In this document: positions 1-8,979 of the stretch, piece after piece
How positions within the stretch are numbered: the first letter of the stretch is position 1
How the letters are laid out: every line of letters begins with the position of its first letter
Origin: Vulgatibacter sp035565615
GTDB lineage: Bacteria > Myxococcota > Myxococcia > Myxococcales > Vulgatibacteraceae
Length of the DNA stretch: 64,000 nucleotides
Assembly (NCBI GenBank): GCA_035565615.1
Contig: DATMSB010000143.1
Location: forward strand, 1 to 64,000
Direction: 5' to 3'
Program-made: the position numbers and the translations under genes
The notes under the pieces: model-generated
The model's input: only the letters and a program-made list of their open reading frames with translations
Database searches by the model: none
What the model was told of the DNA's origin: nothing

Positions 1-101
1 CCCAGGTCGATGGTCGGCTCCCTGGGGAGGCGCTCCCGCAGCGCGCGCAGCACGGTGAGGCCGCCCACGCCCGAGTCGAAGATGCCGATCGCGCCCGCCA
101 T
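1..101 (-). CDS. murI: Glutamate racemase, N-terminal fragment (runs off the window start)
   Basis: Only the first ~33 codons are present; the reverse strand reads from an ATG at 101 and is open to base 1. The sequence contains IGIFDSGVGGLTVL, the hallmark N-terminus of glutamate racemase, including the Asp-Ser of the first catalytic half-site. MurI makes D-glutamate for peptidoglycan in the cytoplasm. It is divergent from the tolQ operon with about 187 bases between the two starts. The rest of the protein is outside the window, so intactness cannot be judged. Confidence 0.85.
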   Translation of the reverse strand, partial: MAGAIGIFDSGVGGLTVLRALRERLPREPTIDL

Positions 102-288
102 CGAAGACCTCTCGCCGGTTTCGCGGCCCGTCGTAGCAGGAACGCCGTCCTCCCGTCGAGGCGCACCTCGCCGGGAAGGAAGCCTCGGGCGCGGCGGTTG
201 CCCGCCCGTCCGTTCGTTGCGGGGCCCCGGCGCCCATGCTACGCAGATCGCTCCTCGTGCTCGACGGCCACCACGGTAAGGGCGACAC
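102..288. other. Divergent murI/tolQ intergenic region
   Basis: This stretch must hold the promoters of murI (leftward) and of the Tol operon (rightward). It is very GC-rich and I see no convincing -35/-10 pair on either strand. An AAGGG about 8 bases before the tolQ ATG is a plausible ribosome binding site. Confidence 0.5.
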
Positions 289-975
289 ATGCCGATCTTC
301 TTCGCAGCAGGCATCGATTATCTGGAGGCGGTGCGGGCCGGCGGCCCCGTGGGCTGGACCGTGCTGGCGGTCCTCTTCTTCGCCTCCGGCTGGAGCTGGA
401 CCATCATCTTCCGCAAGATGATGCAGCTTCGCACGGCCCAGGCCCAGTCGGTCACCTTCCTCGAGGCGTTCTGGCAGAGCCGCCGCCTCGACGACATCTA
501 CGCCCGCGCCGACTCGCTCAAGGATTCTCCGGTCTCGCAGGTGTTTCGGGCGGGCTACGTGGAGCTGGCCAAGCTCACCGGCGAGGGCGGCGGCGGCAAG
601 GTGGACGGCGACGGCCTCGAGAACATCGAGCGCGCCCTCCGGCGCGCCGCCACCGCGGAGCTCACCCACCTGGAGCGCCACGTCCCCTTCCTCGGGACCA
701 CCGCCGCCGCCTCCCCCTTCGTCGGCCTCTTCGGCACGGTGTGGGGGATCATGCGGGCCTTCAGCGAGATCTACGCGGCCGGCAACGCCAACCTCGCCAC
801 GGTCGCCAAGCCGATCTCGGAGGCCCTCATCGCCACCGCGGTGGGCCTCTTCGCCGCCATCCCGGCGGTGGTCGCCTACAACCACTTCGTCTCGCGCATC
901 AAGGTCCTGGACAGCGAGATGTCGAACTTCGCGTCGGACTTCCTGAACATCGTCAAGCGCCACTTCGCGAAGTAG
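289..975 (+). CDS. tolQ: TolQ/ExbB/MotA-type proton channel subunit
   Basis: A 228-residue inner-membrane protein with a first membrane segment near residues 22-42, a cytoplasmic loop, and two further membrane segments in the C-terminal half (around 135-160 and 180-205). The P-F-V-G-L-F-G-T-V-W-G-I stretch near 143-154 is the conserved proton-channel motif of MotA/TolQ/ExbB proteins. With TolR it would couple the proton gradient to work on TolA across the periplasm. Ten bases separate it from tolR and the set tolQ-tolR-tolA-tolB reads in one direction, which favours TolQ over ExbB. The ATG at 289 fits the family length. Confidence 0.88.
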   Translation: MPIFFAAGIDYLEAVRAGGPVGWTVLAVLFFASGWSWTIIFRKMMQLRTAQAQSVTFLEAFWQSRRLDDIYARADSLKDSPVSQVFRAGYVELAKLTGEGGGGKVDGDGLENIERALRRAATAELTHLERHVPFLGTTAAASPFVGLFGTVWGIMRAFSEIYAAGNANLATVAKPISEALIATAVGLFAAIPAVVAYNHFVSRIKVLDSEMSNFASDFLNIVKRHFAK

Positions 976-985
976 GTCTTCCTCG

Positions 986-1429
986 ATGGGCTTCTCCAGC
1001 GGCGGCGGCCGTAGCGGCCTCAGCGAGATCAACGTCACGCCCCTCGTGGACGTGATGCTGGTGCTCCTCATCATCTTCATGGTCACCGCGCCGCTGATGC
1101 AGCAGGGCGTGAAGGTCGACCTCCCCGACGCCCGGGCGAAGCCGATCGAGGCGAGGGAGGAGCGCAAGCTCGTCCTCTCCGCGAAGGCGGACCAGACCAT
1201 CTACATCGGCGACGCGCCGGTCGAGCTCGCCGAGCTGGAGGAGAAGCTCAAGGCGAACCCCAAGGCCCAGGCCGACAAGGAGATCTACCTCCACGCCGAT
1301 CGCTCGCTCCCCTACGGCTTCGTGGTGGAGCTGATGGCGGCGATCCAGCGGGCCGGCATCCCGTCGATGGGGATGATCACCGACCCCGTGCAGCGCCCCC
1401 CGGAGCCGGCCAAGGGCGCGAGGAAGTAG
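986..1429 (+). CDS. tolR: TolR/ExbD-type protein
   Basis: A 147-residue protein with the family opening: a short basic N-terminus, then I-N-V-T-P-L-V-D-V-M-L-V-L-L-I-I-F just inside the single membrane segment. The Asp in PLVDVMLVL is the conserved proton-relay residue. The remainder is the periplasmic domain. It sits 10 bases after tolQ and is followed 3 bases later by the TolA-like gene, so the three are almost certainly co-transcribed. It would act as the stator partner of TolQ. Confidence 0.88.
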   Translation: MGFSSGGGRSGLSEINVTPLVDVMLVLLIIFMVTAPLMQQGVKVDLPDARAKPIEAREERKLVLSAKADQTIYIGDAPVELAELEEKLKANPKAQADKEIYLHADRSLPYGFVVELMAAIQRAGIPSMGMITDPVQRPPEPAKGARK

Positions 1430-1432
1430 CGG

Positions 1433-2260
1433 GTGCCGAAAGCCGAGAACGCCCACGCGCGCTCCGGGCTCGTCCCCCGCGAGGAACGCCTCGGCCTGGC
1501 GTGGACGATCTCCGCCTGCCTCCACGTGGCGATCGTCGCCGCCTTCTTCGCCGGATCCGTGGACGCCTGCGGCGGCGAGCGCGAGCCGCCCCAGACGCCC
1601 ATCGCCGCCAAGCTGGTGCGCCTGGGGACCCCCAGGGACGAGCGGCTCCTCCCCCGCCTCCCCACCCAGACGCCGACGCCGTCCCGGGCCCAGGACGCCC
1701 CGGTGGTGCAGCCGGGCGAGAAGGTCGCCGCCACGCCCCCCGCGCCGACCCCGCCGCCGCCGAAGCCCGCCGAGGCCGCGGCGCCCTCCCCCGTCGCCGC
1801 CGCGGCGCCCCAGCCCAAGCAGCAGGCGAAGGCCCCCGCCGCCGCGCCCAAGAACGACTCCAAGCAGAAGCTCGACGACATCATGCGCCGCTTCACCACC
1901 GGATCCCGGCAGGGCCCGGCGGATCCGCTGCCCGGCCAGGTCGACGGCGATCCGCTGGGCGACGCGGAGAAGGCCGCCGAGGGCGAGCGCTACCTGGCGC
2001 TGGTGCAGCGCCGCATCCAGGCGAACTACACGGTCCCGTCCACGATCCCCGACGAGGAGCGGATCCGCCTGCGGGCGGTGGTGACGATCCGGGTGGAGCC
2101 GAACGGCGTGATCTCCGACTTCCGGATCACGATGCCCTCGGGGAACGACCTCTTCGACGCCGCCCTGGAGTCGGCGGTGCGCCGGGCGTCTCCCCTGCCG
2201 CCTCCGCCGGACCACCTGCGCGCGTCGCTGCAGGCCCTGCCGATCAACTTCCGGATCTGA
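1433..2260 (+). CDS. tolA: TolA/TonB-like periplasm-spanning energy transducer
   Basis: A 275-residue protein starting at a GTG 3 bases after tolR. One hydrophobic anchor lies near residues 22-42, followed by a long Pro/Ala-rich linker (about 65-140) and a C-terminal TonB/TolA-like domain (about 180-275) with the pattern Y-L-A-L-V-Q-R-R-I-Q...V-T-I-R-V-E-P-N-G. This is the layout of TolA and TonB; position between tolR and tolB makes TolA the better name. The linker is shorter than the long helix of E. coli TolA. TonB function for a particular transporter cannot be excluded by sequence alone. Confidence 0.75.
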   Translation: MPKAENAHARSGLVPREERLGLAWTISACLHVAIVAAFFAGSVDACGGEREPPQTPIAAKLVRLGTPRDERLLPRLPTQTPTPSRAQDAPVVQPGEKVAATPPAPTPPPPKPAEAAAPSPVAAAAPQPKQQAKAPAAAPKNDSKQKLDDIMRRFTTGSRQGPADPLPGQVDGDPLGDAEKAAEGERYLALVQRRIQANYTVPSTIPDEERIRLRAVVTIRVEPNGVISDFRITMPSGNDLFDAALESAVRRASPLPPPPDHLRASLQALPINFRI

Positions 2261-2426
2261 GCGGCGGCGGCGGGATCGGGGCCTCTCGCCCGGCGCGAGG
2301 GGCGAAGAAGGCGGCTCCGCCGGCGCGCCGAGCCGGAGCGGGCGCCTCGCGAAAGGAAGCGAGGGGCCGATCGATGTGTTAGGTACCGGGCCGCCGCCCC
2401 CTGGCGTCCCCAAAGGAGCCGACGAG

Positions 2427-3761
2427 TTGCGCCGCATTCTGTCCCCCTTCACGATCCTTGCCCTCGCCCTCCCCGCGATCGCCTTCGCCCAGGAGGAAGC
2501 GGAGCAGCCCGCGCTGGAGATCTCGGGGGCCACCTTCCGACCCCAGCCCATCGCCGTGGCGCCGCCGATCGCCTCCGGCGACGAGGCCGCCGCCGCCGAC
2601 GAGATCTACGACGCCCTCACCTTCGACCTGCAGGTGAGCGGGCTCTTCGACGTGATCCCGAGGGCCGCGTTCCTCGCCGATCCCCGAGAGGGCATGGGCC
2701 CCGAGGGGATCGCCTGGCCCCGGTGGGCCGACGTGGGGGCGGAGAGCCTGGTGAAGTTTCAGGTGACCAAGAGCGAGAAGGGCCTGCGCGCCACCTTCAA
2801 GCTTCACGACGTCCAGCCCCGGCGCACCGCCCTCACCCTCGACTTCGAGGGCCGCCGCGCGGACGCCCGCCGCCTCGCCCACCGGTTCGCCGACGCCCTG
2901 GTGGAGCACTTCACCAAGGAGCCCGGCGCCTTCTCCACGCGCATCGCCTTCGTGAAGCGCTCCAAGGGCGCGAAGGAGATCTGGGTCTCCGACTTCGACG
3001 GCAAGAACGCCGCCCCCGTCACCGAGCGCGGCGGCATCGCCATCCTCCCCGCCTGGTCCCCGGGAGGCGGCGAGCTCGTCTTCACCTTCTTCAAGCGCAG
3101 CCTGGAGTATCCCAACGGGCACCCGCAGCTCTGGAAGGCCACCCTCTCCAACGGGAGGAACGCCGCCTTCTCCGGCCGCGGCGATCTCAACACCGGCGCC
3201 GCCTACTCGCCCGACGGGACCCGGATCGCCTTCACGCTCTCCCGCGACGGCAACCCGGAGATCTACGTGATCAACTCCGACGGCACCGGGCTCACCCGCC
3301 TCACCCGCTCCGAGGGGATCGACACCTCCCCGACCTGGTCGCCGGACGGCAAGCGCATCGCCTTCGTCTCCGATCGCCACGGCACCCCGCAGATCTTCGT
3401 GATGAACGCGGACGGCTCGTCGCAGGAGCGCCTCACCCGGCAGGGCAACTACAACCAGACGCCCGCGTGGTCGCCCCGCGGCGACGAGATCGCCTTCACC
3501 GCCCGGGACGAGCGCCTGGTGTTCGACATCTTCACCATCGACGTCGAGACCAAGGGGGTCCGGCGGATCACCCAGGACCAGGGGCAGAACGAGCACCCCA
3601 CTTGGTCGCCGAACGGGCGGATGCTGATGTTCTCGTCCGATCGATCTGGCCGGCGCTCGCTCTGGGTCTCGTCCGCGGACGGCAACGTGCAGCGGCGGAT
3701 CGCCACCGCGGACGACGCCGAGTACACCGATCCCGCCTGGGGGCCGTTCCCCGGGAAGTAG
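2427..3761 (+). CDS. tolB: TolB periplasmic beta-propeller
   Basis: I place the start at the TTG at 2427, about 6 bases after AAAGGAG and directly before a signal peptide (RRILSPFTILALALPAIAFA|Q); an upstream in-frame GTG at 2376 would add a poor leader. The mature protein has an N-terminal alpha/beta domain (to about residue 170) and then WD40-like blades with repeated W-S-P-D-G-x-x-I-A-F and Y-x-x-x-x-D-G-x-x-x-x-R-L-T motifs, as in TolB. It would act in the periplasm with the Tol-Pal system during outer-membrane constriction. No pal follows; the next gene is a phosphatase. Confidence 0.88.
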   Translation: MRRILSPFTILALALPAIAFAQEEAEQPALEISGATFRPQPIAVAPPIASGDEAAAADEIYDALTFDLQVSGLFDVIPRAAFLADPREGMGPEGIAWPRWADVGAESLVKFQVTKSEKGLRATFKLHDVQPRRTALTLDFEGRRADARRLAHRFADALVEHFTKEPGAFSTRIAFVKRSKGAKEIWVSDFDGKNAAPVTERGGIAILPAWSPGGGELVFTFFKRSLEYPNGHPQLWKATLSNGRNAAFSGRGDLNTGAAYSPDGTRIAFTLSRDGNPEIYVINSDGTGLTRLTRSEGIDTSPTWSPDGKRIAFVSDRHGTPQIFVMNADGSSQERLTRQGNYNQTPAWSPRGDEIAFTARDERLVFDIFTIDVETKGVRRITQDQGQNEHPTWSPNGRMLMFSSDRSGRRSLWVSSADGNVQRRIATADDAEYTDPAWGPFPGK

Positions 3762-3770
3762 GAGCGCGCC

Positions 3771-4694
3771 GTGGCCGAGCGCTTCGCCACCATCGACGTC
3801 GGCACCAACACCGTGCTGCTCCTGGTGGCGGAGCGGGGCGAAGGCGGCGCCCTGCGCGCGGTCGACGAGCGGATGGAGCTCACCCGCCTGGGACGCGGCG
3901 TCGACCGGGAGAGGCGCCTCTCGCTCGAGGCGATCGAGGAGACCCTGCGGGCGGTGGAGACCTTCGCCGCCGCCGCCCGGGAAGCGGGCGCCGCCCGCCT
4001 GGTGATCACCGCCACCAGCGCCGCCCGGGACGCGGCGAACGGGGCCGAGTTCTTCGAGCGGGTCGGGCGGGCGACCGGCGTTTCGGTGGAGGTGCTCTCG
4101 GGAGAGGCCGAGGCCCAGGCGGCGTACGAGTCGGCGAGGCGGGACTTCGGCGCCTCCGGGGAGCCCCTCGTCGTCGTCGACATCGGCGGCGGCTCCACCG
4201 AGCTGACCTTCGGCGAAGGGGGCGAGGTCTCGTTCCAGCGCTCCTTCGACGTGGGCGCGGTGCGCCTCACCGAGCGCTGGCTGCGCACGGATCCGCCCTC
4301 CCCCGCGGAGCTCGCCTCGCTGCGGGACGACCTCGCCAAGACGCTGCGCGGCGCCCCCCGCCGCCCCGATGGCGCGAGGCTCGTGGGGATCGCCGGGACC
4401 GTCACCACCCTCTGCGCCGTCTCGCTGGGCCTGGAGAGCTACGACGGCTCGCGCGTCCACGGCAGGCGCCTCCGCGCGACCGAGGTGCGGGACCTGGCGC
4501 AGCGCCTCGCGGCGATGCCGCTGGCCGAGCGCCGCCGGCTCCCCGGCCTGCCCCCCAAGCGCGCCGACGTGATCGTCGCCGGCGCGGAGGTCGTCCTGGC
4601 GGTGATGTCCTCCCTCGGCTTCGAGGAGCTCGTGGTCAGCGATCGCGGCGTCCGCTGGGGGATCCTCCACCAGCGGTTCGGCGGGGATCCGTGA
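3771..4694 (+). CDS. Ppx/GppA family phosphatase
   Basis: A 307-residue protein from a GTG at 3771. The N-terminus ATIDVGTNTVLLLVAE is the phosphate-1 loop of the ASKHA (actin-like) fold, and VVDIGGGSTELTFG near residues 128-141 is the phosphate-2 loop typical of exopolyphosphatase/guanosine pentaphosphate phosphohydrolase. Length matches the short single-domain Ppx/GppA form without the C-terminal HD domain. It would hydrolyse polyphosphate and/or pppGpp in the cytoplasm; which one cannot be told from sequence. It begins 9 bases after tolB and its stop overlaps the next gene (GTGA). Confidence 0.85.
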   Translation: MAERFATIDVGTNTVLLLVAERGEGGALRAVDERMELTRLGRGVDRERRLSLEAIEETLRAVETFAAAAREAGAARLVITATSAARDAANGAEFFERVGRATGVSVEVLSGEAEAQAAYESARRDFGASGEPLVVVDIGGGSTELTFGEGGEVSFQRSFDVGAVRLTERWLRTDPPSPAELASLRDDLAKTLRGAPRRPDGARLVGIAGTVTTLCAVSLGLESYDGSRVHGRRLRATEVRDLAQRLAAMPLAERRRLPGLPPKRADVIVAGAEVVLAVMSSLGFEELVVSDRGVRWGILHQRFGGDP

Positions 4695-5974
4695 GCACGC
4701 CCACCGGAGAGCGGGTGCAGGCGGCGGCCCTCCCGGCGGCGGCGCCGGTCGCGAGGGGCGCGTGGATCGCGCTGGCGATCTTCACCCTCATCAACCTGGT
4801 CAACTACCTGGACCGCTACGTCCTCGCCGGGATGCTGCCGCTGGTGCAGGCGCACTTCGGCCGCACCGACGCGCAGATGGGGATCCTGAGCTCCAGCTTC
4901 CTCGTGGTGTACGCGGTGGTGTCGCCGTTCACCGGCTTCCTCGGAGACCGCGCCTCCCGCAAGCACATCGTGGCCGCCGGCGCGATCCTGTGGTCGGCGG
5001 CGACGGTGTGGAGCGGCTTCGCCCGCACCTTCGACGAGCTCCTCCTCGCCCGGAGCTTCATCGGAATCGGCGAGGCGGGCTACGCCGCGGTGGCGCCGGG
5101 CTACCTCGCCGACCTCTTCGAGGAGAGGAGGCGGGGGCGGATCCTCGCCCTCTTCTACGCCGCGCTCCCGGTGGGCTCGGCGCTGGGCTTCACCCTGGGC
5201 GGGGTGATCGGCACCGCCTACGGATGGCGCGCCGCGTTCCTGGTGGCGGGGATCCCGGGCGCGCTGCTCGGCGTGGCCGCCCTCTTCCTGCGGGAGCCGC
5301 GGCGAGGCGCCGCCGACGGAGGCGCCCGCTTCTCGCCGGCGCGGATCGGCGCGATCGTGAGGACCCTCGCCGCCTCGCCGGGCTTCCGGTTCAACACCGC
5401 CGGATACACCGCCGCCACCTTCGCCATGGGCGGCGTCGCCGCGTGGTGGCCCACCTTCCTGGAGCGGGAGCGGGGCGTGCCGCTGGATCGGGGCGGCTTC
5501 CTCTTCGGCGCGGTCCTCGTGGTCGCCGGCTTCCTGGGGACGCTCTGCGGCGGCTGGTTGGGCGATCGCCTCCATGCCCGGGATCGGGGCGGGCACTTCC
5601 GCGCCGCGGGCTGGGGACTGGTGGCGGCGTTCCCCTTCGCGGCGGCGGGCGTCCTCCTCCGGGCCCCCGGCCTCTACTGGCCAGCGATCTTCGTGGCCCT
5701 CTTCTTCCTCTTCTTCAACACCGCCCCGCTGAACGCGGTCCTGGTGAACGTGGCGCCCCCGTCGATGCGCGCGTCGGCGGTGGCGATCAACGTCCTCGTC
5801 ATCCACCTCCTCGGGGACGCGATCTCCCCGTGGCTGATGGGCCTGGTGAGCGACGCCTCCCACCTCGGGCTGGCGGTGCTCCTCGACTGCGGGATGATCC
5901 TCGTCGCCGGGGTGATCCTCCTCCTCGGCACCGGCGCGCTCCGGCGCGAGCTCGAACGGCGCGCCGCCCCCTAG
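4691..5974 (+). CDS. Major facilitator superfamily transporter (Spinster-like)
   Basis: The GTG at 4691 overlaps the phosphatase stop by four bases, giving a 427-residue protein. About twelve hydrophobic segments are visible. The first helix contains NLVNYLDRYVLAGMLP, characteristic of the spinster-like/sugar-phosphate MFS group, and GDRASRK-like sequence follows helix 2 (the MFS loop 2-3 motif). The substrate is unknown. Its TAG stop lies within a CTAG shared with the stop of the convergent Omp85 gene, so no room remains for a separate terminator. Confidence 0.82.
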   Translation: MSTPTGERVQAAALPAAAPVARGAWIALAIFTLINLVNYLDRYVLAGMLPLVQAHFGRTDAQMGILSSSFLVVYAVVSPFTGFLGDRASRKHIVAAGAILWSAATVWSGFARTFDELLLARSFIGIGEAGYAAVAPGYLADLFEERRRGRILALFYAALPVGSALGFTLGGVIGTAYGWRAAFLVAGIPGALLGVAALFLREPRRGAADGGARFSPARIGAIVRTLAASPGFRFNTAGYTAATFAMGGVAAWWPTFLERERGVPLDRGGFLFGAVLVVAGFLGTLCGGWLGDRLHARDRGGHFRAAGWGLVAAFPFAAAGVLLRAPGLYWPAIFVALFFLFFNTAPLNAVLVNVAPPSMRASAVAINVLVIHLLGDAISPWLMGLVSDASHLGLAVLLDCGMILVAGVILLLGTGALRRELERRAAP

Positions 5975-8900
5975 AAGAGCCCGATGCTGAAGTGCAGGGC
6001 GAACGGCGCCTCCCGCAGCACCTCGTCGGGCTCGAGGTTGAACCCGACGTCGAGCGCCACCGGGCCCACCGGGGTGCCGTAGCGCAGGCCGGTGCCCGCG
6101 GCGGAGCGCAGCCGCAGGCTCGCCGGATCGAAGTTCGAGGGATCCGCCCAGAGGTTGCCGGCGTCGAGGAAGACGCCGCCCATCAGGTTGCCCGCGATCG
6201 GATAGCGCAGCTCCGCCCGGCCCAAGAGGAAGAGCTCGCCGCCGGTGGACGGCACCGCCCGGCCCTGCTGGAGGAACTGCGCCGACCGGGAGCACCCCAC
6301 GTGGAAGATCAGCGCCTCGCAGTCCGCGATCTCGCGGCGGAGGGCGTCCCGCAGATCCTCCGGCACCACGTCGTCCTCGGCGAAGCCGCGGATGGTGGCG
6401 GCGCCCCCCAGGTAGAAGCGCTTGGGCGCGATGGTCACCGAGTCCTCGCGCAGGGGGAACACCCGGCCGCCGCTCGCCGAGAGCACCAGGGTGGTGCGCT
6501 CGCCGAGCGGCACGTAGCCGGTGAGCGTGCCCCACACCTTGGCGAAGTCCACCGACGTGTCGCCGCCGAGGTTGCGGGCGAAGTCGGCCTCGACCTTGGC
6601 GAAGACGCCGGCGTGCGGGTTCACCGGATCGTCCTGGAAGTTGAGGAGGAGGGCCGGCCTGGCGGAGCCCAGGAGCGTGTTCCCGTTGGGGAAGCGCAGC
6701 CGCTGCAGGTCCGCGCGGGAGAGGCTGGCGTAGACGTCGTCAATCTCCGGCGCCCGCTCGATCCAGTTCGACTCCAGCTCGTAGGCGACCCGGGCGGTCA
6801 CCCGGCGGGTCATGGGCCAGTCCAGGCCGGTGAGGGCCGCGTACCGGGTCACCCGGTAGGCCGGGCGGATGTCGCGCTCGTGGATGAGATCGAGGCTGGC
6901 GCCGAGCTCGATCGGCAGGCCGTACAGGCGCGGGTAGGTGAAGCCGAGGTCCACGAAGCGCTCCAGCCCCTGCTCGACGGGCATCTCCAGCACCTCGTCG
7001 CGGAACACCTGGTAGTTCACCCTGCCGCGCACGGAGGCCTGCAGGTTTCTCCCCAGGATGTTGCGCTGGACGAACTCGGAGAAGGCGCGGGGCCCGTCCG
7101 CGATCGAGATGCCGCCGCCGACCTCCAGGGTCCGCGAGGGGCGCTCGTGGACCTCGACCACCAGATCCTTGACGGGCTCCACCACCTCGGGGTCGAGGGG
7201 GCGCACCACCGCGGTGCGGAAGAGGCCGAGCCGCATCAGCTCCTGCTGGCTGGCCGCGAGCTCGGCGCTCCCCAGGACCGATCCCTCCTTCAGGCCGAGG
7301 GTCTCGTCGAAGACCACCCGGCGGGTGCGGTTGTTCCCCTGGACGAGGATCCGCCCCACCCGCACCTGCGGCCCCTCGGTGACGTGGAAGAGCACCCGCG
7401 CCCGGGTGGGATCCTCCGGGGGCCGGACGACCTCGGCCCGGACCGTGGCGTAGAGGTAGCCGTGCCTGCCGTACAGCGAGCGGAGCTCGAGGCGCCGCTC
7501 CTCCACCTGCCGCTCCGACAGCGGCCTGCCGGGCGCCACCGGGTTCGAGGGGGAGAGGAGCGCGGCGGGATCGAGGGCGGAGGCCCCCGGGTACTCCACC
7601 GCGCGGATGCGGGTGCGGCGCCCCTCCCGGATCTCGATCTCCACCTCGGCGAGCCGGCGGACCTCGTCGATCTCGACGCGGGGGGCCTCGATCCGGGCGT
7701 CGAGGAAGCCGAGATCGCGGTAGCGCGCCGTCAGCTCCTCCACCACCTGGGCGTAGAGCTCGTCGTCGTACACGAGGTAGGGATCGAGGAGGCTGCCGCC
7801 GCCCCGCGCCGTCGTGCCCAGGGCGCGGTCGAGCTCCCCCTGCTCCAGCTTCTCGAGCAGCGACCTCGACTCGGCGCTGGAGGCGAGGATCTCGGCCAGC
7901 ATCTCCTGCATCTCGTCGTTCTGGATGGCGTAGTTGCCCCGGAAGGAGACCCGCCGCACCAGCAGCGGGGCGCCCTCGGCCACGTGGAAGACGACCTCCG
8001 CCTCTCGGCCGTCGCGGGAGGTGCGCTCCGTGGCCTGCACGCGGACGTCGTAGTAGCCGACGCGGCGGTAGCGGCGCTCGATCCGGGAGGCGAGCTCGGC
8101 GATCATGAGCGCGTCGAGGTGCTCCTCTCCCGCGTACGCGAGGAAGCTCCGCAGCCTCGCGTCGTCGAAAGCGTGGTTGCCGCGGATCCGCAGGCTCATC
8201 CGCGGGCCGGCGTCGACGTCGACCTCCACCTGGGCGAGGCCGGGCGCCACCGGGACAATGCGGGGCTGCCCCACCCTCGCCCGCCAGTGCCCGGCGCTCC
8301 GGTACCTGGCGCGGAGGGCCTCCAGCTCGGCCTCCACCCGGCGGCGATCGAGCACGTCGCCGGCGGCGAGCGTGATCGCGCTCATCCACAGCTCCCGATC
8401 GCCGGGATCCCCCTTCAGATCGAAGGCCTTCAGGCGGGTGGGCAGCCCCTCCGACACGTCGATGTGGACCTCCAGGCCGGCGGACACGGGCTCGGTGCGG
8501 ATCCGGACCCGGGCGTCCTGGTAGCCCGCCCGCGCCAGGGCCTCCCGGACCCCCGTGGCCGCCGCCTCGATCCGATCCTCGGAGACCTCCATCCCCCTGG
8601 CGAGGCCGGATGCGCGGCGGAGCTGGTCGCCGTCCACCCGGGCCTCGGAGACGAGGTGCACCGCGGTGATCGGCCGCCGGGGTTCGAGGACGAGGACGAG
8701 GCGGATCGCGCCGCTCGGCAGACCGCTGGTGAAGGCGGTGACGTTGGCGAAGCGGCCGGTCTCGTAGAGGCGCTGGAGGGTGCGACGCAGCGCGCGCCGG
8801 GAGAGGGGGTCCCCGGTGGAGATGGCGACCAGGGGCTCGTAGTCCTCGGGATCCGTCAGGCCGGGCGCGCGGATCTCGACCTCCGCCACCACCGGCCCCG

Positions 8901-8979
8901 AAGGGACCTCGGCGGGCGCGCGGGACGGCGGCAGCGCCAGGCCGCAGGCCGCGAGGGCGAGGACGAGCGCGCGCCTCAT
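5971..8979 (-). CDS. tamA: Omp85-family outer-membrane assembly protein (TamA/BamA-like) with about seven POTRA units
   Basis: A 1002-residue outer-membrane protein. The ATG at 8979 overlaps the tamB stop (ATGA) and precedes a signal peptide (MRRALVLALAACGLALPPSRAPA). Residues ~30-640 divide into about seven POTRA-like repeats, each ending near a V-x-E-G or V-D-A-G turn; the fifth carries an insertion. The last ~360 residues form a 16-stranded barrel domain, with the Omp85 signature T-I-R-G-F in loop 6 (near residue 865) and a terminal Phe. Classical TamA has three POTRAs and BamA five, so the count is unusual. Coupling to tamB argues for TamA; a BamA role remains possible. Confidence 0.85.
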   Translation of the reverse strand: MRRALVLALAACGLALPPSRAPAEVPSGPVVAEVEIRAPGLTDPEDYEPLVAISTGDPLSRRALRRTLQRLYETGRFANVTAFTSGLPSGAIRLVLVLEPRRPITAVHLVSEARVDGDQLRRASGLARGMEVSEDRIEAAATGVREALARAGYQDARVRIRTEPVSAGLEVHIDVSEGLPTRLKAFDLKGDPGDRELWMSAITLAAGDVLDRRRVEAELEALRARYRSAGHWRARVGQPRIVPVAPGLAQVEVDVDAGPRMSLRIRGNHAFDDARLRSFLAYAGEEHLDALMIAELASRIERRYRRVGYYDVRVQATERTSRDGREAEVVFHVAEGAPLLVRRVSFRGNYAIQNDEMQEMLAEILASSAESRSLLEKLEQGELDRALGTTARGGGSLLDPYLVYDDELYAQVVEELTARYRDLGFLDARIEAPRVEIDEVRRLAEVEIEIREGRRTRIRAVEYPGASALDPAALLSPSNPVAPGRPLSERQVEERRLELRSLYGRHGYLYATVRAEVVRPPEDPTRARVLFHVTEGPQVRVGRILVQGNNRTRRVVFDETLGLKEGSVLGSAELAASQQELMRLGLFRTAVVRPLDPEVVEPVKDLVVEVHERPSRTLEVGGGISIADGPRAFSEFVQRNILGRNLQASVRGRVNYQVFRDEVLEMPVEQGLERFVDLGFTYPRLYGLPIELGASLDLIHERDIRPAYRVTRYAALTGLDWPMTRRVTARVAYELESNWIERAPEIDDVYASLSRADLQRLRFPNGNTLLGSARPALLLNFQDDPVNPHAGVFAKVEADFARNLGGDTSVDFAKVWGTLTGYVPLGERTTLVLSASGGRVFPLREDSVTIAPKRFYLGGAATIRGFAEDDVVPEDLRDALRREIADCEALIFHVGCSRSAQFLQQGRAVPSTGGELFLLGRAELRYPIAGNLMGGVFLDAGNLWADPSNFDPASLRLRSAAGTGLRYGTPVGPVALDVGFNLEPDEVLREAPFALHFSIGLF

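Noticed and set aside
2376..2426. Longer TolB start at the GTG at 2376
   Set aside because: It would place 17 Gly/Pro-rich residues before the signal peptide; the TTG at 2427 has a good ribosome binding site and a normal leader.
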